A stretch of DNA of 5,312 bases from Candidatus Izemoplasma sp. (GCA_021736285.1 JAIPGE010000102.1:1-5312); one strand, 5' to 3'; positions 1-5,312 are shown, numbered from the stretch's first letter. Notes: generated by a model from the sequence alone, not told the origin. Made by a program: numbers and translations.

Positions 1-266
1 TAAAGTTGAATATGACCGTGTTGATCCATGATATGGGCAAAAGATACTTTGCCTTTACCACGAATTGTCATAAGTCTTCCTGCGACTTTAATCGGAACCA
101 TTTCCATATCGTGTAATGCTTCTTTATCGTACTTGTCAAATTTATCATATACCGTTTTTGAGTTATCTGTACGATCAAACCGTTTTCCAAACGGATCAAT
201 ATTGTTATCAATCAATTCTTGTAATTTTTCTCTTCTGACAATCTCTTGTTCACTTAATTTGTTCAT
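1..266 (-). CDS. lysS: Lysine--tRNA ligase (class II), N-terminal part, truncated by window edge
   Basis: LysS charges tRNA-Lys with lysine using ATP in the cytoplasm. Only the first 88 codons are in the window; the gene runs off the left edge. I translated it by hand from the ATG at 266. Residues 24-30 read DPFGKRF and residues 69-81 read RGKGKVSFAHIMD, both signatures of the N-terminal part of bacterial class II LysRS. VAGRLM at 61-66 begins the anticodon-binding OB-fold. The catalytic class II motifs lie outside the window. The start is supported by a strong Shine-Dalgarno AAGAGGTGG at 272-280, 5 nt upstream of the ATG, and by the match of the protein N-terminus (helix rich in charged residues, then DPFGKRF) to known LysS proteins. 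It lies downstream of the metal-binding lipoprotein gene but appears to have its own promoter at 296-322. Identity is secure; nothing odd is seen in the visible part. Confidence 0.95.
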   Translation of the reverse strand, partial: MNKLSEQEIVRREKLQELIDNNIDPFGKRFDRTDNSKTVYDKFDKYDKEALHDMEMVPIKVAGRLMTIRGKGKVSFAHIMDQHGHIQL

Positions 267-295
267 TGTATCCACCTCTTTAATGACTTATTCCG

Positions 296-322
296 ATTAT
301 AACATAATTAAAACTATATCAA
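296..322 (-). promoter_or_regulatory. Probable sigma-A type promoter of lysS with extended -10
   Basis: On the minus strand a perfect TATAAT lies at 301-296, preceded by TG one base upstream (TGTTATAAT, 304-296), which is an extended -10. A -35 can be read as TTGATA at 322-317 with a short 15-nt spacer, or as TTTTGA at 324-319 with a 17-nt spacer. Neither is a consensus match, but an extended -10 tolerates a weak -35. Transcription would start near 289, giving a leader of about 24 nt that just includes the lysS Shine-Dalgarno at 272-280. There is no room for a T-box or other long leader control element. Confidence 0.7.
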
Positions 323-325
323 AAT

Positions 326-352
326 AAAATAGTACAAAAATTGTACTATTTT
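326..352 (-). terminator. Palindromic hairpin at the end of the metal-binding lipoprotein gene, probable terminator
   Basis: Arms 326-337 and 341-352 are perfectly complementary over 12 bp with a 3-nt loop. Read on the minus strand the core is ATAGTACAA-TTT-TTGTACTAT, followed by TTTTATTTTGATA, a U-rich tail. The stop codon TAG (348-346) of the upstream gene is inside the 5' arm. Only two pairs in the stem are G-C, so the hairpin is weak for an intrinsic terminator, although the tail is good. The perfect symmetry also leaves open that the site is an operator, since it sits just upstream of the lysS promoter. Confidence 0.6.
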
Positions 353-1314
353 GTTGCTTCTTTTAAAACATCTAGGTTCTCATACATAATTGATAGATAT
401 GTTTTCCCTTCAGCTACTTCCTCATTTGTTAGGTTTCCAAGGCCATGTAAATAGAGTTTATCAGCAGTCTCATCAACATCTTGTAATTGTGATAACACTT
501 GATCCCCAGCGGGGGAATTGGTATTAACTTCAAATAAAATATAATGGATACGGTGATAGGTAGCTTCATCAACAAAATGGATGATGTCACCAGGAACATT
601 TTCATTTGAATGTGCAGATGTTGTGATTGGTAAAATCTCTAGATCATAACGTACATGCCAATAAGTAAAGAGCATTGTTGTTGTAATAATTGGTTTTAGT
701 GCTTCATCAGCCATTGTTTGAAAATCTTGATCAAGTTTTTCAAGTGAGGCATTTAAAACAGTAAAATTATTGTTATAAAGAGCTTCATTTTCTGGGAAAG
801 TTGAAATAAGTTTGTCTTTAATAAACATAGCAGCTTCTAACATTCGAACAGGATCTAACCAAAAATGAGGATCATCTGATAATTGATTTGCCTCGCATGT
901 TTCATTAATTTCTTCTTCAGTATGTTCGGTATCAGTATGATCGTGGGTATGTGTGTAACAGACTTGATTGTAATCCACATGATTTGACATATCAACAAGT
1001 TCCACATTGCCATCGGCAAATGTGGTATCTGCATTATTTGGAATATATGTATCAATCCCACCATTAATATAGAAGAGTAAATCTGCATCAAGCATATTAA
1101 CGATTTCTTTTCCACCCCAATCAATGGATTCACTGTGGGTGTTTGATCCGGGGACACGTTTTACTATAACGGTATCACCTGTGATTTGTTGAACCAAGTA
1201 TTGCATTGGATAAACAGTCACGTATACAACATTTGTATCCTCTGTTTCATTGTTACCACAACTACTTAAAAAAACAGTCAGCGAAAGCATAACAATTAAT
1301 AATAGTTTCTTCAT
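346..1314 (-). CDS. Metal (probably zinc) ABC transporter substrate-binding lipoprotein, ZnuA/AdcA family
   Basis: This is a cell-surface lipoprotein of the cluster A-I (ZnuA/AdcA/PsaA) binding proteins that capture Zn or Mn for an ABC importer. Residues 1-18 are a lipoprotein signal peptide (MKK, hydrophobic stretch, lipobox LSSC) with lipidated Cys19. The first lobe has the family motif around His60 (NTHSE). A His-rich loop follows at 120-131 (His122, 124, 126, 131), bracketed by Cys119 and Cys140. The second-ligand motif DPHFWLDP is at 149-155 with His150. The second lobe has FTYWHVRYDLEI (216-227), the Glu262 strand, and a typical C-terminus YLSIMYENLDVL (306-317). At 322 aa it is of ordinary length. 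The usual third ligand (His or Glu, three residues before Phe216) appears to be Thr213, and the usual fourth-ligand Asp position aligns with Asn294, so specificity is uncertain. The ATG at 1314 has Shine-Dalgarno AAGGTGA at 1321-1327, 6 nt away. No permease or ATPase gene is adjacent. The His loop favours zinc; manganese cannot be excluded. Confidence 0.88.
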   Translation of the reverse strand: MKKLLLIVMLSLTVFLSSCGNNETEDTNVVYVTVYPMQYLVQQITGDTVIVKRVPGSNTHSESIDWGGKEIVNMLDADLLFYINGGIDTYIPNNADTTFADGNVELVDMSNHVDYNQVCYTHTHDHTDTEHTEEEINETCEANQLSDDPHFWLDPVRMLEAAMFIKDKLISTFPENEALYNNNFTVLNASLEKLDQDFQTMADEALKPIITTTMLFTYWHVRYDLEILPITTSAHSNENVPGDIIHFVDEATYHRIHYILFEVNTNSPAGDQVLSQLQDVDETADKLYLHGLGNLTNEEVAEGKTYLSIMYENLDVLKEATK

Positions 1315-1340
1315 AAAAAATCACCTTTTCTTGGACATTA

Positions 1341-1369
1341 AGTATAGATTAAAATGCTATATAAAGCAA
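1341..1369 (-). promoter_or_regulatory. Probable promoter of the metal-binding lipoprotein gene
   Basis: On the minus strand TTGCTT (1369-1364) and TATACT (1346-1341) are separated by exactly 17 nt. This is a good sigma-A type arrangement (four of six and five of six consensus bases). Transcription would start near 1334, leaving a leader of about 20 nt with the Shine-Dalgarno at 1321-1327. The -35 begins 3 nt after the stop codon of rqcP, and I see no terminator between the two genes, so read-through from rqcP is also possible. An imperfect dyad (1353-1370) overlaps the -35; no match to Zur, AdcR or MntR consensus boxes was recognised. Confidence 0.65.
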
Positions 1370-1372
1370 TAT

Positions 1373-1627
1373 TTATAAGTACTTTTCTTCTAAAATATCA
1401 AACATTTTTTGTGCATCTTTTTTCTTGGTAGAATCTTTTATTTCTAATACCTTCACTTTAACCACTTTATTACCAAAATGAATTGTAATAATATCATCTA
1501 CTTCAACAGATGTACTGGATTTGGCAGTGTGGCCATTAATATCAATCCGTTCATTGTCCGCAATTTGTTTTGCAATGGTGCGTCGCTTAATAATACGCGA
1601 TACCTTTAGATACTTATCTAATCTCAT
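1373..1627 (-). CDS. rqcP: RqcP (YabO-type) S4-domain RNA-binding protein of ribosome quality control
   Basis: RqcP is a small cytoplasmic protein of the S4/HSP15 family. In Bacillus subtilis it binds stalled 50S subunits carrying peptidyl-tRNA and works with RqcH to add C-terminal alanine tails that mark the nascent chain for degradation. The 84-aa product is full length for the family. The S4 fold covers about residues 1-60: MRLDKYLKVSRIIKRRT (1-17) with the conserved Arg2 and the basic Arg15-Arg16, then ADNERIDING (23-32), then a beta strand IHFGNKVVKVKV (49-60). The C-terminus KDSTKKKDAQKMFDIL (64-79) is also typical of YabO. The ATG at 1627 gives the canonical MRLDKYL start, with Shine-Dalgarno AGGTGA at 1632-1637 only 4 nt upstream. 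It lies 51 nt downstream of ftsH, behind a probable terminator, with a possible own promoter. Assignment to the family is firm; the function is transferred from Bacillus. Confidence 0.92.
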   Translation of the reverse strand: MRLDKYLKVSRIIKRRTIAKQIADNERIDINGHTAKSSTSVEVDDIITIHFGNKVVKVKVLEIKDSTKKKDAQKMFDILEEKYL

Positions 1628-1642
1628 ATAATCACCTGTTTT

Positions 1643-1651
1643 ATTATACCA
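1643..1651 (-). promoter_or_regulatory. Candidate extended -10 element for rqcP
   Basis: Minus strand TGGTATAAT (1651-1643) is a perfect extended -10. The -35 position at 17-nt spacing reads TTACGA (1671-1666), a poor match. Transcription from it would start around 1637-1636, inside or at the edge of the rqcP Shine-Dalgarno (1637-1632), so the message would have a leader of only 9 or 10 nt. The motif is good but the geometry is awkward. Without it, rqcP would depend on read-through of the ftsH terminator. Confidence 0.4.
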
Positions 1652-1652
1652 T

Positions 1653-1680
1653 AAAAGAAAGGATATCGTAAGATACCCTT
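1653..1680 (-). terminator. Intrinsic terminator of the tilS-hpt-ftsH operon
   Basis: On the minus strand AAGGGTATC (1680-1672) pairs with GATATCCTT (1667-1659) through 9 bp including one G-U pair, closing a TTAC loop (1671-1668). It is followed by TCTTTT (1658-1653). The stem begins inside the ftsH stop codon (1681-1679). Moderate stem strength and a short T tract suggest partial rather than complete termination. Confidence 0.65.
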
Positions 1681-3682
1681 AACTTTCTTGTTTTTCATCG
1701 GTTGTTTCAGCTGTTTCTTCTTCTTTTTTATCTTCGGGTTTATCTGTTGATTTGGTAGTTTTGTTATCTTTTTTTGCTTTCTCTTTTTCGATGGCAGCTT
1801 GTTTTTTAGCCTCAATTTTAGTTTTTTTCTTCTCCCACCAACCAAGTTTTCCAGTTTCAACAATCTCATAAATATCTTCTTTGGTTAAGGTCTCAACGTC
1901 TAAGAGATGTTGTGCAATGTTTTTAAGTAAGTCAATGTTTTCATTCAATGTCTTTTTTGCATGCTCATAACATTGATTAATAATTAATCTAACTTCATTA
2001 TCAATTTCTAAGGCAACTTGATCACTAAATGATTTGTCTGTATTATAGTCGCGGCCTAAAAAGACGCTTCCGCTATGTTTTTCATATTGGATTGGTCCAA
2101 GCGAACTCATTCCATATTCGGTTACCATACTGCGTGCAATTGCGGTTGCTTTTTGAAAATCATTTTGCGCCCCTGTCGAGACTTCGTTAAAAATAATTTC
2201 TTCGGAAACGCGACCCCCTAGTAATCCTGTAATTTGATCTGTTAAACTTTTTCGTGTTTGTAAGAAACTTTCTTCTTCCTCAGGTAACATTAAGGCATAA
2301 CCGCCAGCTTCTCCCCGGGGAATTATGGTAACTTTATGAACAATATTTGCATTGTCAAGTTTGATACCGAGCACAGCGTGTCCCGCTTCATGGTGGGCAA
2401 TAAAGTCACGTTCATGTTTGGTAAAGACGCGTGATTTTTTCGCTGGCCCCATCATAACACGATCTACCGCTTCATCGATATGATAAATTTTGATATGAGG
2501 TTTATTTTCACGAGCAGCAAGTAACGCTGCTTCATTGAGTAAGTTTTCTAAATCAGCACCTGTAAAACCAGGAGTTCTTCGTGCAATATCATCAAATGTG
2601 ACTTTAGGATCAATTTTCTTGTTTCGTGCATGCACTTCTAAGATCGCTCTTCGACCTTTGATGTCTGGGCGTCCAATAGTGATTTGACGATCAAAACGAC
2701 CAGGGCGTAATAAGGCAGGATCTAATACATCAGGGCGATTTGTTGCTGCCATAATGATTATTCCTGAATTGGTTCCAAATCCATCCATTTCAACCAGTAA
2801 TTGGTTTAAGGTTTGTTCACGTTCATCGTGTCCACCACCAAGTCCAGCACCACGTTGTCGACCAACCGCATCAATTTCATCAATAAAGACAATACACGGT
2901 GAATTTTGTTTGGCGTTTTTGAACATATCACGAACACGTGAGGCACCAACACCAACAAACATTTCGACAAAGTCTGAACCACTAATCGAGTAAAACGGAA
3001 CACTTGCTTCTCCGGCAACAGCTCTTGCAAGAAGTGTTTTCCCGGTTCCAGGTGCACCAACTAATAAGACCCCAGTAGGAATACGTGCCCCTAAACTCAT
3101 ATACTTTTTAGGATTTTTTAAAAAGTCAATTAATTCTGCTAATTCTTCTTTTTCTTCTTCAACACCAGCAACATTATCAAACGTTGTGGTTTTTTTACGG
3201 TTTAATTTGGCACGGTTTTTACCGAAATCAAATGCTTGTCGGTTACCCCCGTTATTCCGCATAAAGACAGCCACAATCACAATCAAAATCAGGATTGGTC
3301 CTAAAATAGCTAAGATATTCCAAAAACCATAGCTTGATCCTGGGGTATGGCTATATTCGACATCTTGGGCTTCTGCTTTGACGATAAGATCATTTAAAAC
3401 TTCAGTTGTCGGAACCTCAATCACAAAACTTGAATCATTTTTAAGTTGCCCTTCAATGAGAAAGGCCCCAATATTCATGTCACCACTGATAGGTGTCGAT
3501 TCCATTGAAGCGACTTCGCCATCTGCTAATTTTTGTGTAAAGGTTGCATAATCATATTCTATAGGTTGGTCTTCATTATAGGTGAAGACATAAACAGCAC
3601 CGAAAATAAATAGTAATATAATTGAGATAACAACTAAATTACCTAACCTGCTAGTCGGTGGTTTCGTTTGTTTGGTTGCCAT
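1679..3682 (-). CDS. ftsH: ATP-dependent membrane zinc metalloprotease FtsH
   Basis: FtsH is a hexameric AAA+ protease of the inner face of the cytoplasmic membrane that unfolds and degrades misassembled membrane proteins and some soluble regulators. The 667-aa protein has all family parts. A transmembrane helix is at about 13-34, an extracytoplasmic domain at about 35-118 and a second helix at about 120-140. The AAA module has Walker A GAPGTGKT (209-216), pore loop FVG (242-244), Walker B with Asp268-Glu269, and the second region of homology with arginine fingers Arg326 and Arg329. The peptidase has HEAGH (431-435) and the third zinc ligand Asp508 (QNDFQKAT). Residues from about 617 to the end are a Lys/Glu/Thr-rich, probably disordered tail, somewhat longer than in B. 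subtilis FtsH. The ATG at 3682 has AAGGAG (3691-3696) 8 nt upstream, overlapping the hpt stop codon. It is the third gene of the tilS-hpt-ftsH operon and no active-site residue is missing. Confidence 0.98.
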   Translation of the reverse strand: MATKQTKPPTSRLGNLVVISIILLFIFGAVYVFTYNEDQPIEYDYATFTQKLADGEVASMESTPISGDMNIGAFLIEGQLKNDSSFVIEVPTTEVLNDLIVKAEAQDVEYSHTPGSSYGFWNILAILGPILILIVIVAVFMRNNGGNRQAFDFGKNRAKLNRKKTTTFDNVAGVEEEKEELAELIDFLKNPKKYMSLGARIPTGVLLVGAPGTGKTLLARAVAGEASVPFYSISGSDFVEMFVGVGASRVRDMFKNAKQNSPCIVFIDEIDAVGRQRGAGLGGGHDEREQTLNQLLVEMDGFGTNSGIIIMAATNRPDVLDPALLRPGRFDRQITIGRPDIKGRRAILEVHARNKKIDPKVTFDDIARRTPGFTGADLENLLNEAALLAARENKPHIKIYHIDEAVDRVMMGPAKKSRVFTKHERDFIAHHEAGHAVLGIKLDNANIVHKVTIIPRGEAGGYALMLPEEEESFLQTRKSLTDQITGLLGGRVSEEIIFNEVSTGAQNDFQKATAIARSMVTEYGMSSLGPIQYEKHSGSVFLGRDYNTDKSFSDQVALEIDNEVRLIINQCYEHAKKTLNENIDLLKNIAQHLLDVETLTKEDIYEIVETGKLGWWEKKKTKIEAKKQAAIEKEKAKKDNKTTKSTDKPEDKKEEETAETTDEKQES

Positions 3683-3690
3683 AATTTTCG

Positions 3691-3697
3691 CTCCTTA
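3691..3697 (-). promoter_or_regulatory. ftsH ribosome binding site overlapping the hpt stop codon
   Basis: Minus strand TAAGGAG (3697-3691) contains both the hpt stop codon TAA (3697-3695) and the ftsH Shine-Dalgarno AAGGAG (3696-3691). Ribosomes ending hpt therefore finish on the ftsH landing site, which favours coupled translation and fixes the ftsH start at 3682. Confidence 0.8.
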
Positions 3698-4237
3698 CTT
3701 CATATAGACTTCTTTTTTTAAAACGCCAACATATGGTAGGTTCCGATATTTTTCATCGAAATCAAGGCCATATCCAACCACAAATTCCTTTGGGATCGTT
3801 TGTCCGATATACTCCGGATCAAGATTTACGACACGGCCTTCGGGTTTATCGAGTAGTGTTACCACGCTTACGCTTTTTGCGCCTCTATATTTTAATAAAT
3901 CCATAATAACTTTAATTGTTCTTCCAGTATCAACGATATCTTCTGCGATAATAATGTGTCGGTTTTGCACAGCCACATCTAAATCTTTCGAAATTTTGAT
4001 ATCGCCACTAGATTCAATGCCGCCATGGTAACTAGAAACGTCCATAAATTCAATTTCTAGATGCATATCCATATGTGTGATTAGATTGCCCATAAATGGT
4101 ACACAGCCTTTTAATAAACCAACAACAATTGGATATTTATCTTTATATTCTTCGGTAAGTTGTTTACCAAGACGTTTCGCGATTTGATTGATTTCAGATT
4201 CAGTTAATAATATTTTTTCAATGTCTTTGTCTAACAT
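3695..4237 (-). CDS. hpt: Hypoxanthine(-guanine) phosphoribosyltransferase
   Basis: This cytoplasmic purine salvage enzyme transfers phosphoribose from PRPP to hypoxanthine or guanine, making IMP or GMP. At 180 aa it equals the usual length of the Bacillus enzyme (HprT). Visible motifs in order are loop I LKG (42-44) that contacts pyrophosphate, the flexible catalytic loop SSYHGG (69-73 region), and the PRPP-binding signature IIIAEDIVDTGRT (95-107) with Glu99-Asp100 and the catalytic-base Asp103. DKPEGR (130-135) includes the purine-contacting Lys131, and the C-terminal block VVGYGLDFDEKYRNLPYVG (153-171) is typical. The ATG at 4237 lies inside the last codons of tilS (7-nt overlap), with Shine-Dalgarno GAGGTGA (4242-4248) about 4 nt upstream. 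In B. subtilis TilS and HprT have been reported to interact and to influence ftsH transcription; whether that holds here is unknown. Confidence 0.97.
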   Translation of the reverse strand: MLDKDIEKILLTESEINQIAKRLGKQLTEEYKDKYPIVVGLLKGCVPFMGNLITHMDMHLEIEFMDVSSYHGGIESSGDIKISKDLDVAVQNRHIIIAEDIVDTGRTIKVIMDLLKYRGAKSVSVVTLLDKPEGRVVNLDPEYIGQTIPKEFVVGYGLDFDEKYRNLPYVGVLKKEVYMK

Positions 4238-5312
4238 TTTGTCACCTCATAAATGTACAGTTTATTGGGTTTTGATTGATCTTGATGAGCGGTTTTAATC
4301 CCTGGAATCCAGAGAACGTGCGTGTCATTTGCGAGTAACACGAGGGTATCGCGTTTTTTAAGCGAAATTTTTTGATCAATCAAAACATCTTTAATTTTTT
4401 TAGTACCCACATTAAGAACTATTCTATCACCATTTTGGCGTGTTCTCAAGTAAAGTGGAAACACTAATTCATTATACCATAATTCAAAATAATTTCTATG
4501 TTTTTGGTCTATTTTATTATCCGTTATAATAAAGCCTTGATTATCTGTCACTTGATAGCACCCTGGGGTTGTTATTTTAAGATAAATTGAAGGCGTTTCT
4601 GTGGTCTTTGAAACGGTAATTGTATCATATGATGTCACAAATTGATAGGTTTGATTTAATGTTAGTGATTGATTTGGTGTTTGATTTAAACACAGTGCAA
4701 TCATCTCCATATATTGTTCATAAGAAACTTCAATGGTGTTATTTGTGATATCGTTAATGAGATGTTGGAGAACGGATATCTTTTGTAAGGGGTACAATTG
4801 ATTAAAGGCTTCGATAGGAAATGTCTGGTTCTCATAATGTGTTTCAATAAATGTATTAATGGTTGGTTCAATCATGTCGTTTGCCATTTCAATATAATCA
4901 GATAATTGTTGAAATTTCTCACGATATTTTGGATTTTCAGCTTCAATTAACGGAATAATTTTATGACGCAAGCGATTTCTTGTATAAATCATTTCCTGAT
5001 TGGTATGGTCATTAAAATAAGTAATCTTGTTTTCTTTTGCATAAGCTGCAATCATAGTTTTTGGTGTGTTTAATAAGGGGCGAATAAAAGTATAGCCATC
5101 TTCTTGATATAAAGAGGTCATACCACTATATCCTTGGAAGGCAGAGCCGCGGATGATCCGCATTAAGATTGTTTCAACCTGATCATCTAAATGATGAGCT
5201 AACACAATTTGTGTTGTGTTATATCGATCAGCGATTGTTTTAAAAAAACGCATTCGTGCACCTCTAGCTTTGTGTTGAAAATTGTCATTAGCTAGCGTTA
5301 AGGTCGTACTTT
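4231..5312 (-). CDS. tilS: tRNA(Ile)-lysidine synthetase, 5' end outside window
   Basis: TilS ligates lysine to cytidine 34 of the CAU-anticodon tRNA-Ile using ATP, so that the tRNA reads AUA codons and is charged with isoleucine. The reading frame is open to the right edge, giving 359 residues; the methionine at 5253 is internal (RGARMRFF corresponds to the conserved Arg-Arg-Tyr region), not the start. The N-terminal PP-loop SGGxDS motif is therefore outside, roughly 100 residues missing. Visible parts are NFQHKARGAR (10-19), AHHLDDQVET (38-47) and RGSAFQGYSG of the ATPase core. TRNRLRHKIIPL marks the end of that domain, and a middle helical domain follows. The C-terminal TilS_C domain contains LRTRQNGDRI, the GTKKIKDVLID stretch and LWIPGIKTA. 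Tryptophan codons are TGG. It is the first visible gene of the operon, and its stop TAG (4233-4231) lies beyond the hpt start, so the two are probably translationally coupled. Confidence 0.97.
   Translation of the reverse strand, partial: STTLTLANDNFQHKARGARMRFFKTIADRYNTTQIVLAHHLDDQVETILMRIIRGSAFQGYSGMTSLYQEDGYTFIRPLLNTPKTMIAAYAKENKITYFNDHTNQEMIYTRNRLRHKIIPLIEAENPKYREKFQQLSDYIEMANDMIEPTINTFIETHYENQTFPIEAFNQLYPLQKISVLQHLINDITNNTIEVSYEQYMEMIALCLNQTPNQSLTLNQTYQFVTSYDTITVSKTTETPSIYLKITTPGCYQVTDNQGFIITDNKIDQKHRNYFELWYNELVFPLYLRTRQNGDRIVLNVGTKKIKDVLIDQKISLKKRDTLVLLANDTHVLWIPGIKTAHQDQSKPNKLYIYEVTKC

Noticed and set aside
28..327. Open frame of 99 codons on the plus strand
   Set aside because: It is antisense to the start of lysS and its promoter, its product has no family features, and the minus strand frame is clearly LysS.
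267..345. T-box or lysine riboswitch ahead of lysS
   Set aside because: The predicted transcript leader is only about 24 nt, and no T-box sequence or specifier stem is present.
855..1157. Second minus-strand open frame of 100 codons
   Set aside because: It lies wholly within the metal-binding lipoprotein gene in another frame, has no ribosome binding site of its own that I can see, and low-complexity content.
1624..1869. Lys-rich minus-strand frame of 81 codons overlapping the ftsH end and touching rqcP
   Set aside because: It is the off-frame reading of the A-rich FtsH tail and also runs through the terminator hairpin; its composition (runs of Lys) is not that of a real gene.
2754..3060. 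Open frames on both strands inside ftsH
   Set aside because: Both lie over the conserved Walker A to second-region-of-homology part of FtsH, whose codon constraints explain long off-frame reading.
4476..4490. TGGTATAAT extended -10 inside tilS, matching the one before rqcP
   Set aside because: It is spelled by the codons for Trp-Tyr-Asn of the protein, there is no -35 at the right distance, and it lies about 240 nt from the next gene start.
5251..5253. ATG at 5253 as the start of tilS
   Set aside because: The frame stays open to the window edge and the upstream residues NFQHKARGAR match the conserved TilS region, so this Met is internal.

Overview
The window is a compact, AT-rich bacterial chromosomal segment in which every gene lies on the minus strand. 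Read in the direction of transcription (from the right edge to the left) the order is tilS (5' end outside the window), hpt, ftsH, rqcP, a lipoprotein of the ZnuA/AdcA metal-binding family, and lysS (3' end outside the window). The block tilS-hpt-ftsH followed at some distance by lysS is a classic arrangement of Bacillota and their wall-less relatives. AT-rich composition, strong GGAGG-type ribosome binding sites, the lipobox lipoprotein and the presence of RqcP all fit a low-GC Bacillota or an Acholeplasma/Izemoplasma/Haloplasma-like member of the Mycoplasmatota. All tryptophans checked are TGG and no TGA is read through, so the Mycoplasma/Spiroplasma code is excluded. Genus-level placement is not possible from the sequence alone.

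Right part (1679-5312): tilS, hpt and ftsH form one tight operon. hpt starts 7 nt before tilS has ended, and the ftsH Shine-Dalgarno overlaps the hpt stop codon. They encode tRNA-Ile lysidine synthetase, purine salvage phosphoribosyltransferase and the membrane AAA+ zinc protease. A stem-loop with a T-rich tail starts exactly at the ftsH stop codon and probably ends this transcript.

Middle (1373-1651): rqcP, a small S4-domain RNA-binding protein of ribosome-associated quality control, has an extended -10 element right behind the ftsH terminator. FtsH and RqcP both act in protein quality control, but a functional link between them here is only inference.

Left part (1-1369): the metal-binding lipoprotein has its own good promoter abutting the rqcP stop codon, and ends in a palindromic AT-rich hairpin that includes its stop codon. 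It has no ABC permease or ATPase partner in the window. By alignment from memory, two of the four canonical metal-ligand positions carry unusual residues (Thr213 and Asn294). lysS then starts from an extended -10 promoter that overlaps the tail of that hairpin.

I see no mobile elements, CRISPR arrays, tRNA or rRNA genes, or riboswitches. There is no gene-free stretch longer than 80 bases. Most of the window is ordinary conserved core genome. The lipoprotein and the compact terminator-promoter junctions are the parts worth a second look. I did not find evidence for a wholly new system.
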